Part shown: piece after piece, positions 35,078-49,229 of the stretch | How the letters are laid out: every line of letters starts with the position of its first letter | How positions within the stretch are numbered: position 1 is the first letter of the stretch | From: Apus apus | Lineage: Eukaryota > Chordata > Aves > Apodiformes > Apodidae | Assembly (NCBI RefSeq): GCF_020740795.1 | Contig: NC_067282.1 | Coordinates: 41,015,290 to 41,079,289 of the forward strand | Length of the DNA: 64,000 nucleotides | Direction: 5' to 3' | Notes under the pieces: generated by a model | The model's input: only the letters and a program-made list of their open reading frames with translations | Told to the model about the DNA's origin: nothing | Database searches by the model: none | Translations under genes and position numbers: made by a program

Positions 35078-38000
35078 AAGAGTTGCAAACTAAATAAATC
35101 ATCCATTAGATGGTAGTACATTAATTTCTACCAGTCACTGCAAGTCACACTGGGGTTGTCTGTCATCCAAACATATAATATTTTAGTTTGTATTCTGCTG
35201 TTAAAACAACCATAACAACAGGATCATCACGACTATCATAAGAGCGTACTGCAGCCTTTGGTTTATGAAAATCCACAAATCAACATCAAAGGTGTGGTTG
35301 TTACACCTGAATTTAGTCAACTGCTGTCACGGAAAAGTATACTGAGAAAAACTCCTCCTTTTAGTAATAGGATGAAGTGTTTACTATAGTTACAAGCTTT
35401 GGGGAAAAAACAATCAATCAACCAACCAAAAAGATATGGTATCATGTCAGAGAGCTAATAAGAAAGAAACCAATTAAGTCCAGGTTAAAAAGAAGAAAAG
35501 ACAAAAAAAGACAAAACAATGTATGAGAAGGAAAATGAATGGTAAGATCAGAAATCTCAGTGGAAGCTTTGGAAAGTTAGGATGTCAAGGTTTGGATAAT
35601 TTTTTATAAACTTATTTTTAGTTGTTATTTTTTATTATTGTAATTTGTGAGCTGTAGAATAGCAAATACCAGTCCATGATCCAGGAACCCTTACTTCAAA
35701 GTAGCCCAAATTTTAGTCATTAGAGTTACATTTAATTATAGTTAATATAATTTTGTCAAATATGCACAGGCCACTGATACAAGCTGATCTTTACTCAGAA
35801 TGTATCTTAATCATATTGGAATGGTGGATCTATTAATCTCTTTGCGGTTTCAAAGTAAAAACATCTACTTTATGGTGATTCTTCCTTGTTAATAAGAACC
35901 CCACCATTTCAGAAGTAAGGATAGGAACTTTATTCCTAGCTCTGAGTTTGAAATTATCTGTGATTTTACTTTTCTGTTTTTCTGTTTCCTCTTTTGACCT
36001 TTCTCTCTTTCTTCTCTTTCTCTTTTTAGGTAACAGAGATCCCATGTGGTAATGGTTTCTCAGTCTGTTTTCTTGTCCTTAGAATGGTACAGCAGCATTA
36101 GCTGAGATGTCTAAGGACCACATTAACACAAATAACAAAAAAACACCCAATAACAACAAAAAGACTCACATGCACATACTTATTTAATTGAAACTATAGG
36201 TTCTTGACTCATAAAAATCCATTTGAAGTCCACCTCTATGGATGGTGACTGAGCTGACCTGAGCTTAGAGTTCTATTTCAAAACCCCATGTTGCAACAAA
36301 AAATCCCCAGGACTAGCCTATGTGCTCACGCGGGACAGCAAAGACTTCATACTGAACTTCAGGATACACATACTCTTGCCACACCCTACAGCCATTAAGA
36401 CCTGCTAATTTGGTTCTAGCAAGCTGAGGCAATTATGAAGCATATTTTACTTTTTGTACAAGAAAAGATGGTGTGGCAAGTAAATGAAATAACTTCTAAG
36501 CTCATGTAGCATACCTTTGGTAACTTAAAGAACCATTCCAGCTCTTTTCCTCAACATTTTATAAGCTAGAATATTAGATTAAAAATACTATGATCCACCC
36601 TCAGTCCACAGATTAAATGAAATAAAATACCTGTGGTATAAACAAAGAATACGTCTATCTAAATAAAAGAAAAGCTGGTCACTTGTGCTAAAGAACAAAT
36701 CATGTTTCCTGTTAGGAAGTAGCTTTATTGAAAATGGCAGCTATTTCCTCAGAAGTTATTTCCAGGCACCTGTAATCTAATGAGGTTTGGCCCTTTCAAA
36801 GAACAGTTGTACGTGCATGCCCGAATGCACACAACCTCTTCAGGCCAGAGCTGATAAAAGCATCTGCAAGCCATAGCTCAAGAACATTTAAATGATATAA
36901 CTGGTTAGTTTATTTGTTGTAATAAGATGGGGCAAATGTGAATCACAGTGTACTACTAACCTTTCATTCAACCTGATATTTTAATCATTTGGAGGAAGAG
37001 AAACAAAACAAAAGAAAGGGATGGCAAACAAATGGTAATGATTCATGTGATATTTGATAAGACAGTAACAGGAAGTCAAAATAAAAGCAAGCATATTGTG
37101 ACAGATGGAAGGGATCTCAGTCAAATTGTAACCCTTCTTCGGAAAACTTAAAGGAAGCAGCTAATTAAAGATGAAAACTATTTTTGTATACTCTTCATAT
37201 ATTTAATTCAAAATTGAGACAAAAGAGGATTTATTTTCCACCAAAGCAGGAAGATTAAAATTGGAGTCTAACTTTTTAATCATGGGAAAATAGTGTATGA
37301 TGAAACTGAGTATTTTTCAGAGTTTGCAGAGTGTGACTGAGAACAAAAACGCCAGCTTTTGTAAAATGCAGTCATGAAATCAACTGGACAGAACTTTCTA
37401 TATTTTTCCTGATAAAATGCAAAAACCACACATACACACACAAAAGTTGTGAGAGGAGAAGGCTCCTTCTGGTGTATTAAGTCAATCAGAATGTTGAAGA
37501 TTTATAACTTGACACTGAAAAGGAGGGACAGAGAGATCTGTACTCTCTTAACATTGTTACTGACAGCAAAAGTAGATAATGTATTGGGGAACATGGATGG
37601 ATTCACTCTTCCCAAGTGGAATTAGAATGAAGTACAAGAGATGCAGAAAACCAGGCTCAATTGTTGAGGCTTTGAATTTGAACAATTTGTTCTTTAAAAA
37701 AAAGTGCTTATCCAGTTTTTATGCAAAGATGGGTGATTTCACACTGCATGTTCAATAAACTCAAGCAAATATGAAGCATGTAAACATATTTGGCCAAACA
37801 CTACCCTAGTTTGCCCTTTGTATAACACCAATAAATTAGTTTCAAATTTGCATACTGTTATTAATCACATACCTTTCATTTATCTACTTAACATTCATCT
37901 ACAAATATATTTGTGTTAATACTTAGTGCAAATATTCAGGAGACTGAGACGTTCATATCTTTCTTTTTAAAATAATAATTTATTCTTGGAAGATTTTACT

Positions 38001-41000
38001 TCCATGTCTGTGTCTCCAGATACAAAACTAAATCAAGGATGTGTAAAAAAGCATCAGAACACCTATTTTTACAGTTATTTTAACTACTGAACTGTCAGGA
38101 TCTTCTTTCAGTAATTATATTGTGTGTTGAAATCATGAATATATGTTTTCATTATATCACTGAAGACCCTGGGAGTGAGCTAAAGGTCAGCAATTTGGTC
38201 TTTACTAAACTAACAAAGCAATGGACTACCTGAGTAAGTAATTTTCTATTATTAAAGATCATACAGAACACACAGAGCTTGCCATTTTGAGCACTCAAAA
38301 GACTGAAGTGGCCAGGTGAGAAATTCTTTGAACGAAACAGATTTAAAAAAACCCACAGTCTTTTATTGCTGCCTTATGAACTTAGCAATCCTTTTTCTAT
38401 TTGTATAAATAGAACAAAACCACATCCAAAAAAAGACAACAGAACTTATTGCTTACAAGCCCTGAACCTGAGTCACTAAGGCATTGTATTGTGTTACTTC
38501 TCTTGGTGAAAAAAAAAATAATTAAAAATAAAAACAGATAAAAAACCCCCAACAAAACAAAGCACTTTCAATTGAAGAATCATGTGGAAAAGTTATTAAA
38601 GGATGAAGTCATAGCTAAATATGATCAGGTTGTGAGCTTCCACAGCTTATTGTTTTCAGTTCTGTTTGTAACACAGTGTGGATAATTCTTGTGCTGAACA
38701 ACCTGTCCTGCATTAACCAGTTTTAAATTCTAAAAAAGGTGTATTTTATTTGCTCTCCTATTTTCAAAAACATCAACAACTTTTTTTACTACCTTTGTAG
38801 CAAGACAACCAACAAGCAACCTTGGAGGATACATACAATTGAGAAAGAGTTGCGATCTAAGTATTGGAATGTGGTTTCTGCTTGATACTTTAATTTTTTT
38901 TTTGTCTTGTAAAGTCTTGATGGAAACAGAAATTGCTATTAACCTTTTTTGTCTCATTGTTCTTCTTTCTACTCAGCTTCTCAATTTTGCCTCCTTTTTC
39001 AGTTCTTTGCTCAAAGAATCACTTTTTTATGCTAACCATCTTCACCAGTAATCTTAAACACAAAATATCAACCATAAATTTAGTCTTCAAATAGGCTTTA
39101 AAATAATTATTTTTCCCTCTGGTGAGAAAAAATAGTCATAAAATAAAATCTTTATAAAATACAACATCTGTTGGAGATGGAAGCAGTTTCTTCTTCTGAG
39201 TTGAGATCAAATTACACATGTATCATGCGTTCACAGTTATTGACTACATAATACAAATTTCCTATGAAAGTCTGGAAAATGTAATACGGCTCATGATTTT
39301 TCTACCAGGAATAGCTGTGGTCATGGTCAGTACTAGCAACCTAATGTTTCCATCACCACACAGTGTAATGTTCCTCTCCTTCAGCATATACAAGCCATTT
39401 ATCAATGAGTTCTTCTGAAGTATAATCTTTTCTAGAGTTTTACCCCAGGCTACCTTTTAAAACACAAGAAGAGACTTATTTAATACCTGCTCCTATGAAC
39501 AGCACCTCTTCTGATTCACAGAATCACAAACCAACATCACTTTTCCACAAGCTACTTCTTTTCCAAACAAACAACTTTCATTTGATGTAATATCCCAATA
39601 ACTAAAAGGCAGACTAGTGTTTTCTTGTTTTCAGATTAGACTTAAACCTCACAATTAACACAGGAGTATGGTCTGTTTTTTCCTTAATCCCAGTTACCGA
39701 GATGTCATTTCAAATTATGCAAAGATTACTGCAAAATACAGGCCATTTAAATAAAGCATTTAGCTTTACTGCATACATTAGCCTGCATACATCAATTCTG
39801 GAATGTGTGGAAGCTTATTCTAGTATCAATATCACATCAACACCACATTTCTCTTTAATACCCAGCCACCCTTGTTTTCATCCGTGTGCTAAAACAGAGT
39901 AACAGCCCAACACAAAGCATGAAGATATAGTGACATGCAGAACAGGAAGGAATGAGGCTATAAAATTGATAGATTGCACAGTTGCAAGCTTATGGAAAAT
40001 CTATTAAGGATGCATGGGATGTCAAAACATATGCAATGCAAGCTTGCTGCTTTTAGGTATTTTGTATGAAAGCAAGCTTATGGAAGACAATGGCACCAAG
40101 CAGTCAGCTCCAGAGCAAGAGTCAAGGTGACAGAAACCAAACCAGAAGTCATGGCCTACAAAATGAGCAATGACCTGTAGACACACATAATGCTTACTAT
40201 CACAGAGAAATATTAAGAGACCTCTATGAAGTTCCCAGGGCTCAGCATGAGCAACACAACTACAAAACTGAAAAAAATAGCTTATGATTAATCTGAGGAA
40301 GATTTCAAGCTGAAAGACATATATGGGGGTTAATCTAGTAGCTAGCTATTAAGCAGGACTTCAACAAAAGACATTTTTTCCTATAGGGAAGGAAAAATAC
40401 TATTATTTTAAATTACAAAAGAAGTTGGTTTTTTTTCTGTGACAAGTCCTAATACTGGCCCAGGTAGATTGTTTTTCCATTCATAATTCAAACTAGTTCC
40501 CTTAACTGACTAAACTTCCATCTTGGGCATATCTTCATAGATGCATTTAGTACTGTGTTGACAAGCCAAACTTTCCCATTGCCTCTCAGTGGTAACATAA
40601 TTTCAGATAGGCACTTCAAAATTATTCTACCCTCCCAGGAAAAACTCAATTAGCTTTAGGGCCAGGTGGTTTGAATCTGGCACCACTCTGTGTCTTTGCC
40701 AATAGAGGTTCCTCAGAAAACAGCATGTCATAACAGACTGTGTCCTGGATGCACCCCACTACAGAAATCCCAGAACATATGGAAGCAGCATGCTTGCCCA
40801 GAGAGAGCTTAGCACCGTGGTCCATCATCAAAAAGTAAGCAAGAGAAAAGAGAATGGCTAAATTAAACCACAGAGCATTCTTAACCAGTGACTCAGTGAT
40901 CAAGTGACTACCTTAGAGTCAGAAGCAATGAACTGTGCAAAGTATGTGAAGTGCAAAAGATTTTTGCTTGGAAGTGTGACTTTGTCAAGACAGAGGAAAT

Positions 41001-43377
41001 TAAAAATGTGACTTCTTGGTTGCTTTTTATCTTTCTTTCTTTCTTTTTTTTTTTTTTTTCTTCCCCCCTAGCTTTGATTTACACTGTCTATTTTCAATAG
41101 CAACATATTAATGGTGTTTTAGAAGCCACTTGCAGGACCTCTTCTGGAAGGAGACCTGTTTAGGATGCTGGTTACTCATGCTCAAGGTGAATTTGAACTG
41201 GAATAATTGCAGAACAGGTTACTACTATAATACAAAGAATAGCATCCACAACAGGAAAATAGAATTAATTTATATGCTTATAATAGAAAAGCAACTGATT
41301 ACTCCCTGTATATAGATAAAATGGTAAAAAAAAAACAAAACAAACAGATCTGTTTTCTATTGCAGGAACAATTCTTTCTAATGTAGCCTTCCAAGATGAT
41401 AGATGTATTAAAATGCTATTTAAGGTGGTATTTGTGATAGTATAGCCCGCAAATATGGATTTTAAAGCCCATCGAGTCCTATCCCTAATGCTATGCCATT
41501 TTAGTAGGAAAATAGGCAAGAGCTGAGTATAACCTGAATATGTTTACTGAATATCTGGTCTGAACATCTAGACTTAGACAGCTATAAGCTTATTTTACCT
41601 GGACAGTCACAGGCTTTGCAAGAATACAAAAAACCCTAAAGGGAAATCTTAGTTGTTTATTCCTAAAATTAGGACAATTGTGCATGGAATGTTTAAGATC
41701 AGAACTCTGGAACTGTTGCCCACTTGGAACTGGAACAGAAATGATTTTTGTAAGTTGTAACAGTGCTTTAGCATTTCAATATTTTAGCACTGGGAACCAG
41801 ATTGCTTTGGATGGCATAGTTACTGCAGCAATAGTAACTGTGATTGTCACAACAAATTTTATGATAAGGTTGAAAATGGAACTGATCCTGCAGTCAGTTA
41901 TACCACTTTTATGATGCTTGCAGTATTTCCAGTGAAGCCAAAGAGTCTGATCCAACCTCAATATTTTTATGTTCAATTCATCAATGTGCAAACATACTGC
42001 TCTATCTTCAGTGGCTAAGAGTGTATGTCTTTGAGCCCAAGTATAAAACTCAAAATGAGAGCAAATTATTGATGCTTTTTATTTTATGTTTGTATTCAAT
42101 ACAGCTTGATTACTTGAAAGGACTTGTAGCCAGCATATTGCAGTCTGAAACAATATCATGAAAAATACATGTCTTTTAATGCAAGGGTTGCACCAACAGT
42201 TTGTCACAGGCAAAATCTGCAGAATCAACAAAGAGACTAAATAAACAACTCAAAACTTAAATTATCTAATATAGTGTTGTATATTTTTAACAATCTCTAT
42301 TCTAATTTCATGCACATAAACCAGCACTGTAAATTTTTTGGTCCTGACTTCATAACACTTTGTTTCCAAGGCCAGCTGTAGCACTCTGTGATCCATCCTT
42401 TCTAACGTCCATGACAAAACACACTATTATGCTATTGCTGCTTTTCCTAAGCTATTAGAGGCTGCATCACTTTTAAAAATAAGGCTGACAAGAATATAAT
42501 AGAAAAAATGTTCCTTTTACCATTACTGATACTCACTTTGGGTTTCTCAACTAGGAAAAACAAAATGCCATCACATTATCATTATATATGCTGCTGTCTC
42601 CCAGGATGTCCTTCAGGTGTTATGGAACCTTACAATGACCAAAATGCTTCCTCTGAAGGTTTGAAAAGCTAAAGATTTCTCTTTAAAGCTAGCAGTCTAT
42701 TCTATAGAATAGATTTCCCTCCTTACAAGCCAGCTGGCAGTTCACTAGAAGAATATTTATTTTAGAGATATGCTGACAGCAAATTTTAGCTATAGATGGA
42801 ACATGATGCTGGCTAAGTATTCCTTCCAAATGTGTTAATTTTAGTTCCACTTCCTTTATACTTACTTTTCTTAGTTGATTTATTATATTTTTTTAATATT
42901 TATTTTTTTTTTATAGGAACTTGAGATACTAAGGGAGAAGGGTCAAGTTCCAAATCAAATCCATGGGAAATATGAATGCTTGAGTTATACAAAGCCCAAA
43001 CATTTTATGTTATCATTCTTAATTATATCAACATAAAAATAGACACTGCTAGACAACAGTATTTTTAGAATTAAAAGTAATTTTTGCATAGTAACTGGTT
43101 GCTTTGCTGGTCTCCAATAAGGCAATTATGTACATTTTACAGACATTAAAATTCCTTTATCTTAAAATGTGATTTTTTTTTCTATTTTTGAAGGATGTAA
43201 AATGTTGGGGTTTTGCGTTTTTCTTGGGTTTTGTTTTGTTGTGGGTTTTTTTTCATAATACTGGCAAAGAGAGAAAGGACAAAAACTAAAATATTTGGCC
43301 ACTTCAAAATTTGACCATCAGATCATCAGATACTTTAAATTAATATAACTTTATTGATGGCAAGGGCATCTTTTCAA
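35078..43377. other. 8-kb AT-rich unique stretch, no gene seen
   Basis: There are no recognised transposons. Homopolymer and simple runs include a (CTTT)n-type tract at 41031-41066 and a G/T-rich patch at 43205-43253. Short open frames (up to 85 codons, 40646-40903 minus) have no motifs. The region about 36700-36930 has a non-random mix of words (CACCTGTAATCTAATGAGG, AGCTGATAAAAGC) that might mark a conserved non-coding element. Confidence 0.4.
41031..41066. repeat. (CTTT)n / poly-pyrimidine tract
   Basis: CTTT units pass into a long T-run and then a C-run ending in CCTAG. It resembles a splice-acceptor tract on the plus strand, but no open frame follows. Confidence 0.75.
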
Positions 43378-43402
43378 TTTTTTTTTTTTTTTTTTTTTTT
43401 TT
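43378..43402. repeat. Poly-T tract (T25)
   Basis: An uninterrupted T-run. No CR1 or SINE body was seen attached to it. Confidence 0.9.
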
Positions 43403-43980
43403 CCCTAAAGTGACAAAAAAGTAATAGAGCAATTGGGAATGTTATTTTTGGAAGGTGGTTGTCTTCTTAACTTTTAACACTGCTCAAAGTGCTGCCTGCC
43501 TAATGCAATGTCACCATACAGTTTTCTTTATACTTGAAGTCCAACTGCTTGTTTGTCTTTTGAATATACTAAGTTAATATCAAACTCTCTTTTTTTAACA
43601 GGACTACTTACCCCACAGTTAGTTTAGGATTATGAAAGAGATTGTCACCTATTACATGCAAATGCTGCCACTCAGTAATATACCATTTTTTGATGTAACA
43701 CAATAATTGAGGTAAGCCAGGCTATTGAATTTTTCTCATATGAAACTCCAGGCAAGCTGCCTTCATATGAAATTCTGGCCATCAAGCATTTCTTTACTAG
43801 ATCCGATAAAATATTTTTCCATCTATTTCCCTGTACTAGATTTGAAACTAACTATAATTAGTTGATAATAGTTGTAAATTGCTGTATCTTGCATCTCTCT
43901 TTTTCACTTTTTAATGCCTGGGATTCTGATCAGTCACCAAAGAAATTATAAAAGCAGAAGTTAATAGCATAACTGAACTT

Positions 43981-44056
43981 CTATTGTGCCTTTCATCCAA
44001 GATCCAGAATACTTTACAAACATTAATTAAGTTTCACAACATCCTTGTGAGATACC
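43981..44056. repeat. Ancient amniote repeat (L3/MIR-type) fragment
   Basis: The wording 'CTTTCATCCAAGATCC', 'ACTTTACAAACATTAATTAAG', then 'TCACAACATCCTTGTGAGATA' matches the well-known conserved portion of ancient LINE/SINE relics of amniotes (CTTTACAAACATTAATTAAG...CACAACACCCCTGTGAGG). The exact family is not assigned. Confidence 0.6.
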
Positions 44057-47000
44057 AAAGCATCGGTCCTGCCATCAAGAAATGAGTAGATAAAGACTGC
44101 ATAAAGATTTGGTCTGGCTTAAGGCATTGGCTGAATATGCACTGAAGCACGCAAAATGAGCTGTTCCTTTAACCACATCATTCAAAAGCAAAACATCAGA
44201 CCTAAAGAATTGATCAACCCAAACAAACGCTTACCTCCTGAAACTGAATTAACCTTTTATGGAATGTGACTGAATGTACTAAATTTGTTTGTAAAGGTAT
44301 ATACCAGGGTACTCTAGCTAAGCTCCTTCCACAGACAAAGGAGAAATATAGACATCAAGTTTACAAAGGGATGAACTGTACTGTGGACATTTCTCTCCTC
44401 TCCCTACAAAGAGGGTCAAGGGTGACAAGCACAAATGTAGATGTCTATCACTGTTAGATGTCTACTCTTCATCAGCATGTCTTGTTTGCAAGCAGAACTG
44501 CACTTACATGGAAAAAACATTTACTAGTTGTCCATTAAAAATTAATAATGATATAGTAATACAGTTACAGTAATATAATGCAACAATATTAGTAATATGA
44601 TAGCATTTTTCCTTCTAGAGTTCTCTGATACTTCATCTAACCTCTTTTTCTACCTCTCCATTTGTGTCCACATTCATTCTTATTTCAGAGTTTTTGGAAT
44701 GCTTCTTTAGACTCTTGTTTCATGCCTTGTGCCTCCCACGGTAGCTTCAGGATTAATGCAGAATTCAAGTTACCTTTTCTACATTTGTGAGGGTCATACT
44801 TTATGCAATTTTCAGAACTGTACGGTATGGAAGCATTACAGAATTATATCAAGCAGAAAAGGAATTGCCAGGCATGAATATTTTTCCAGAAGTGATGCAC
44901 AATTAGTCATTTCCAATATCAGTAGTTACAAGGAGTGATTGAAATGCAGCCACTTCTACTGTGTTTACTGCCACAAGTGATGTTGGAATTCTGAGGTAAG
45001 CAAAAAGGAAAATACACAACAGGTAAGATTCATCACACTAATTTCAGACACGCGCACTGTATATAGCTGCATTTGAGCCAGTTCTGTAGACTCCCTTTAT
45101 GATCAATGAAGAAATTTGGAAGTTATGATTAATTTTCTTCAAAGGGAGAGATGTGTCTATTACTCTTCATTGACTTTAACAGGCGTCCAGCCAAATAGCT
45201 CAGATAAAGACATCTACCCCAGAAATGTGTGAAACATATCCCTCCCACTGATATTGTTTGGGTTTTTTATAGATAATTACATTGCCTCAGCAGCTATTCC
45301 ACACCTTCATAATACACAGCAATACCTATACTGCCATTATGGTATCAGCAAAGCTCCACTATATCTTATCAGTTGAAAAAATTACAGGATAATGTAGTAA
45401 AGAATATATGACTGTAAACAATCTTGAAAGCTTAAACATCTCATTTCTTAAATTCTTTTATACAATGAGTGCTGTGTCTTAAGATGCTCTTAAACAGCTC
45501 CTACTTTTCCACCTCTGCGGAACTGGCTTTCTAAGATACTGCATATCTAAAATGAATTCAAACACATTAATGTCTTTATAAACTCCTTGTGCAAGAATCT
45601 AAGCATATGCAGGTGTATTGAAAATGAGTACATATCCCATCGTGCTATTTCATTGTGCAAATACAGTTTATTCGCATTCTAAATCTCCAATCATTTCCCT
45701 ATGTCAAGGATACTTTTATTATTCCAGTAATGTTTTCCTTATCCTTGGAAAAAAAAAAACAACACAACAAAACTCCATTTCACAAATCTTACTTTGCACC
45801 GTGTTAACATTCTATTTAGAAGCTTTTTTACTTTAACCACACTTTGCTACTCTTTCTCCACAGATGCTTCTCCCAGCAGTATTAAGTAGCTGATACATTG
45901 CCTTCGGATTCTAGGTGGTCCCCATTTTAGGTAACAGTCTTCACCTTTGTCCCTGAAAAATTAGTAATCATCCTCTTACATCTATTCTTTTTACAGACAC
46001 AGCTGTCTGCAAAGTACTTAACTTCTTTTCATCTCCTCATACTTCTATATTCAAATTTTGCACAAAACTTGGATATTGATTTTTTGGCACTGCATGTTCT
46101 CATTCTGGATGTCTAGCTATTTTGGATACTGTTTCGAAGATGCTGATCACAGCAACCCGTCATTTAACTAGTTGCTCTGCCACTACCATCCTTTTTAACT
46201 GTCACTGTCATCTGTCTTACCCCAGGTACAATCACTAACTGTCAGACAGTAGCTCACAGACCGTTTTTTCCTCAACCGTTACTCTAGTAGAGTATAAACT
46301 AACCCCATACCATCTACAAAGTCCTGCAGTGTTTTAAATTTTAACCTGTGATGTTAGTCTCTTTTTCTATACATAAAATCTGTTTTATACAAGCTGTTAC
46401 GTATCACAGGTTGACCAAAAAAAAAGCAAAACAAAATGTTTACGTTGTCATCCCTACTTGTAAAATTACCAAAAAAATTATCATCAATTAACATGAAATT
46501 GAAGTCATTAAAAACCCCTTGAAAACTTTTGGTAGAGTGAACAGTGTTTCTTACAATTTTAAATCTCACTTTAGTCAAAATGACACAGAATGTGCGACAA
46601 TGTGTTTGTTTTTCAGATACTGTAGGTCTGAAGAGATTTTCTTGTATACTTCAATTATAAAAACATTTAAAACATACAAACTTGTGCAATTTTTATTTTA
46701 ATGAAGATGAGAAGTTCATTAACAAAGATAAATATTTCATTAGATGTTAAATAAAACAAAGAGATTTTTTGGCTTCTCTCAGCACAAAATTCCTTTGAAA
46801 GATTAATTAATACATGCAAATTATGCAAATTAGACCCATGCAAATATTTTATGAAGACAATTAAGGGAACCATTAATTACTGCTTTTTTTGCTTCAGTGA
46901 GATTCATTCATTTAATTTTAATTTCACTTTAACTGTTTTGATGTATAATCTTGCAGCTAAGAACTTTATCTTTCCTAGTGGGTCACTTAAACTTACAAAT

Positions 47001-49229
47001 TTCATCAAGTGAGCAGCAACAGAAATCTGTAAAGATATTCTCTGGGCTATGTTTAGTATCAAGAGAAATTTTTGACACAATGCACTCCTAGAAACTGCAA
47101 AACTGGAAGGGAATGTGAGCTCATTCTTGGACAAGGTTCAACTGCTGGAAAAGCAATTAATTTGCTTTGGCTGTGCTAATATAGGGGAATTAGAAAGTGT
47201 GACACAAGACAAATAGAAATAATTAGTTCTCCAAAATGATGTTCTCATTAATATGGTTTGAACAGTAAAAATAAAAAACATTATTGTGGCATGTCTGCAT
47301 TCTGTCCCTAGCCACAGGAGGTAGAAAAATGCAAGACACAGCATTTTTTCACCTTTGTAGTTTATTTGGTCGTGGCATTTATTTTTATTTTTTATTGTAG
47401 TTTTTAAGAAAAGCAATTCTGTGGACCTGATCTTGCTATGCAAAACCTACTGCACTTCTATAAAGCATGAGGGATCCCTATGGTTCTAGACTATTTCCTT
47501 CTTGTGTAAATATTAAGCTATACATCTAATTGACTAGGCCTTTCACAACAATAGACTCAAGACTAAATTGAAACTTTGATTCCAATATCCTTCATTTAAA
47601 TCATACTTTATGATCTGCAGTACACAAGATATGACTATTCTGTAGTTTAAGCTACTATAGCAAAAGATTGCTCTATCAGAAGAGTTTATGATATTCTCTC
47701 TAAATCTGATAACATGAAAGAAGTTTTCCTTTTCCACAATGTGAATGCACATGTATGGATTTGACAAAGTGTATTGAGGCAGCTTTTCAGTTGCTCTCAT
47801 TCTTAACACTTATACCAGTAAAAACCAGGTGTTTTACAAGCAGGGAAAATCACTAGCTGGAAGTCTTCACAAAAACAGGCTGCTAGAAGGTTGTTAAGAA
47901 CATCTGCTCTTTTAGACTCTAAATTTCTTAGTTTGTTGCAGAATTAATGCAACATTATGTGGACCCCTCAAAATATTCAACTTTTTATAGAATATTAAAC
48001 CTGTAAGTGATATGCCTTCCAGCTGCTTACCAAGGTCCAACTGAAGACACTGCCTTTCAAAAGTTTTGCTGTGCAAAACCTTTCATCTGGAATGAGAAGT
48101 GCAAAGATTTGATTTTTATTTTTTTTTCCACTGCAATGGCAAATCTACAGTATCTGACAAATTTTTTCTTTAACTAGAAGAAAGGGAGAAAAAACATGGC
48201 TACACCTAGCTTGACATTTTTTGACAGATAACTTCTACCATTAAGAAAATTCTCAAGTGCAATTACCACAGAGGTTTAGCAAAAAAATGCAATGAAATTT
48301 CTAGAACTTTTGTTGTAATAATTCTGTACAAACAGAATCCTGTCTTCAGGAAAATTGTTGATAAGAGAAAATGAAATCAAGGACTTTAACCTGAAGTTAA
48401 AACTGTCCTATTCTTTGAATAGTCATTTATTTTTTAACAGGTATATAGTATGACCATGTTCTTGATTTGGAAAATAGGTGTCAGTTAAACATGGTTGAAT
48501 GGCATTCAGTCTTGCAAAATGCTGGGAAGTACGTTCTTCCTTGACCATTAGTTCTGTTGGTAGTCTGGCTTTTTTGCAAACTTCTATTAAATGTGGCTGT
48601 CTCTAATGATTTATTTCTAGCCACATCTTAGAACTAGTACCTCATACCCAACCTGTTAAACTCTTCTAGGCTAGCTTTTGATAAAAGGGTTTTGGTACTC
48701 AAATACTGTTCTCCTGTGTTAGTATCTTCTTAAGTTTCCATCCACATTGCTTTCTCGGTTTGATATTTTTCGATTCTCCTTCCACTTACTGTTTTAGTTT
48801 CTCAAGGCTGTCATCTTCCTGCCATTTTCTCCTTCTCCATGCTTCATATCCCATAGTCTAATCCACAAACAGTCACCACATCCATGTTCACAATTGACAT
48901 AGCCCTTTGTATTACAGGTCCAGTGCTTTTTGTCCAACCTAGAACCTCAGCCTGCTTTTCTGATTCTCTGCATGAATTTTAAGTTGCCATGACAATCCCA
49001 GGAAGGGAAAACAGAGCTTTTATTCATATACCACTTCAGATTCTTCCTCATCTTCCCCACTACTACTACTGCTCTTAGTCAGTATGAACTGTCCTTTGTG
49101 TCCAAACTTCTTCTCATAAAAAACCTCTTTTCCTCATTTTCCTAGTCTTCCTTGCTGTAAATTTATACACTGTTTCTCCTCATATCTTACCTTCTAAATT
49201 TAGCTTCTGTCTGAGTTGTTTAAACAAAT
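44057..49229. other. Unique DNA with a homeodomain/POU motif cluster
   Basis: No gene or young transposon was recognised. Open frames here are up to 101 codons (47138-47443 minus) without motifs. A dense cluster of octamer and TAATTA words lies at 46802-46885. Confidence 0.45.
46802..46885. promoter_or_regulatory. Triple POU octamer plus homeodomain cluster
   Basis: The octamer ATGCAAAT occurs exactly three times within 32 bases: 46814-46821, 46823-46830 and 46838-46845. It is preceded by ATTAATTAAT (46802-46811), a homeodomain-type word, and by CTTTGAAA just upstream (a TCF/LEF-like word). It is followed by CATTAATTAC near 46871-46880. Octamers are bound by POU factors and TAATTA by many homeodomain proteins. 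The clustering is the evidence; enhancer function is inferred. Confidence 0.45.

Noticed and set aside
40646..40903. 85-codon minus frame and a GGTTTGAATCTGG word resembling a tRNA B box
   Set aside because: The stems on each side do not pair as a T arm, no A box is at the right distance, and the frame has no known motif.
41031..41110. Polypyrimidine tract ending in CCTAG, like a plus-strand splice acceptor
   Set aside because: The following sequence has early stops in the frames checked and no donor context. It is better explained as a microsatellite.
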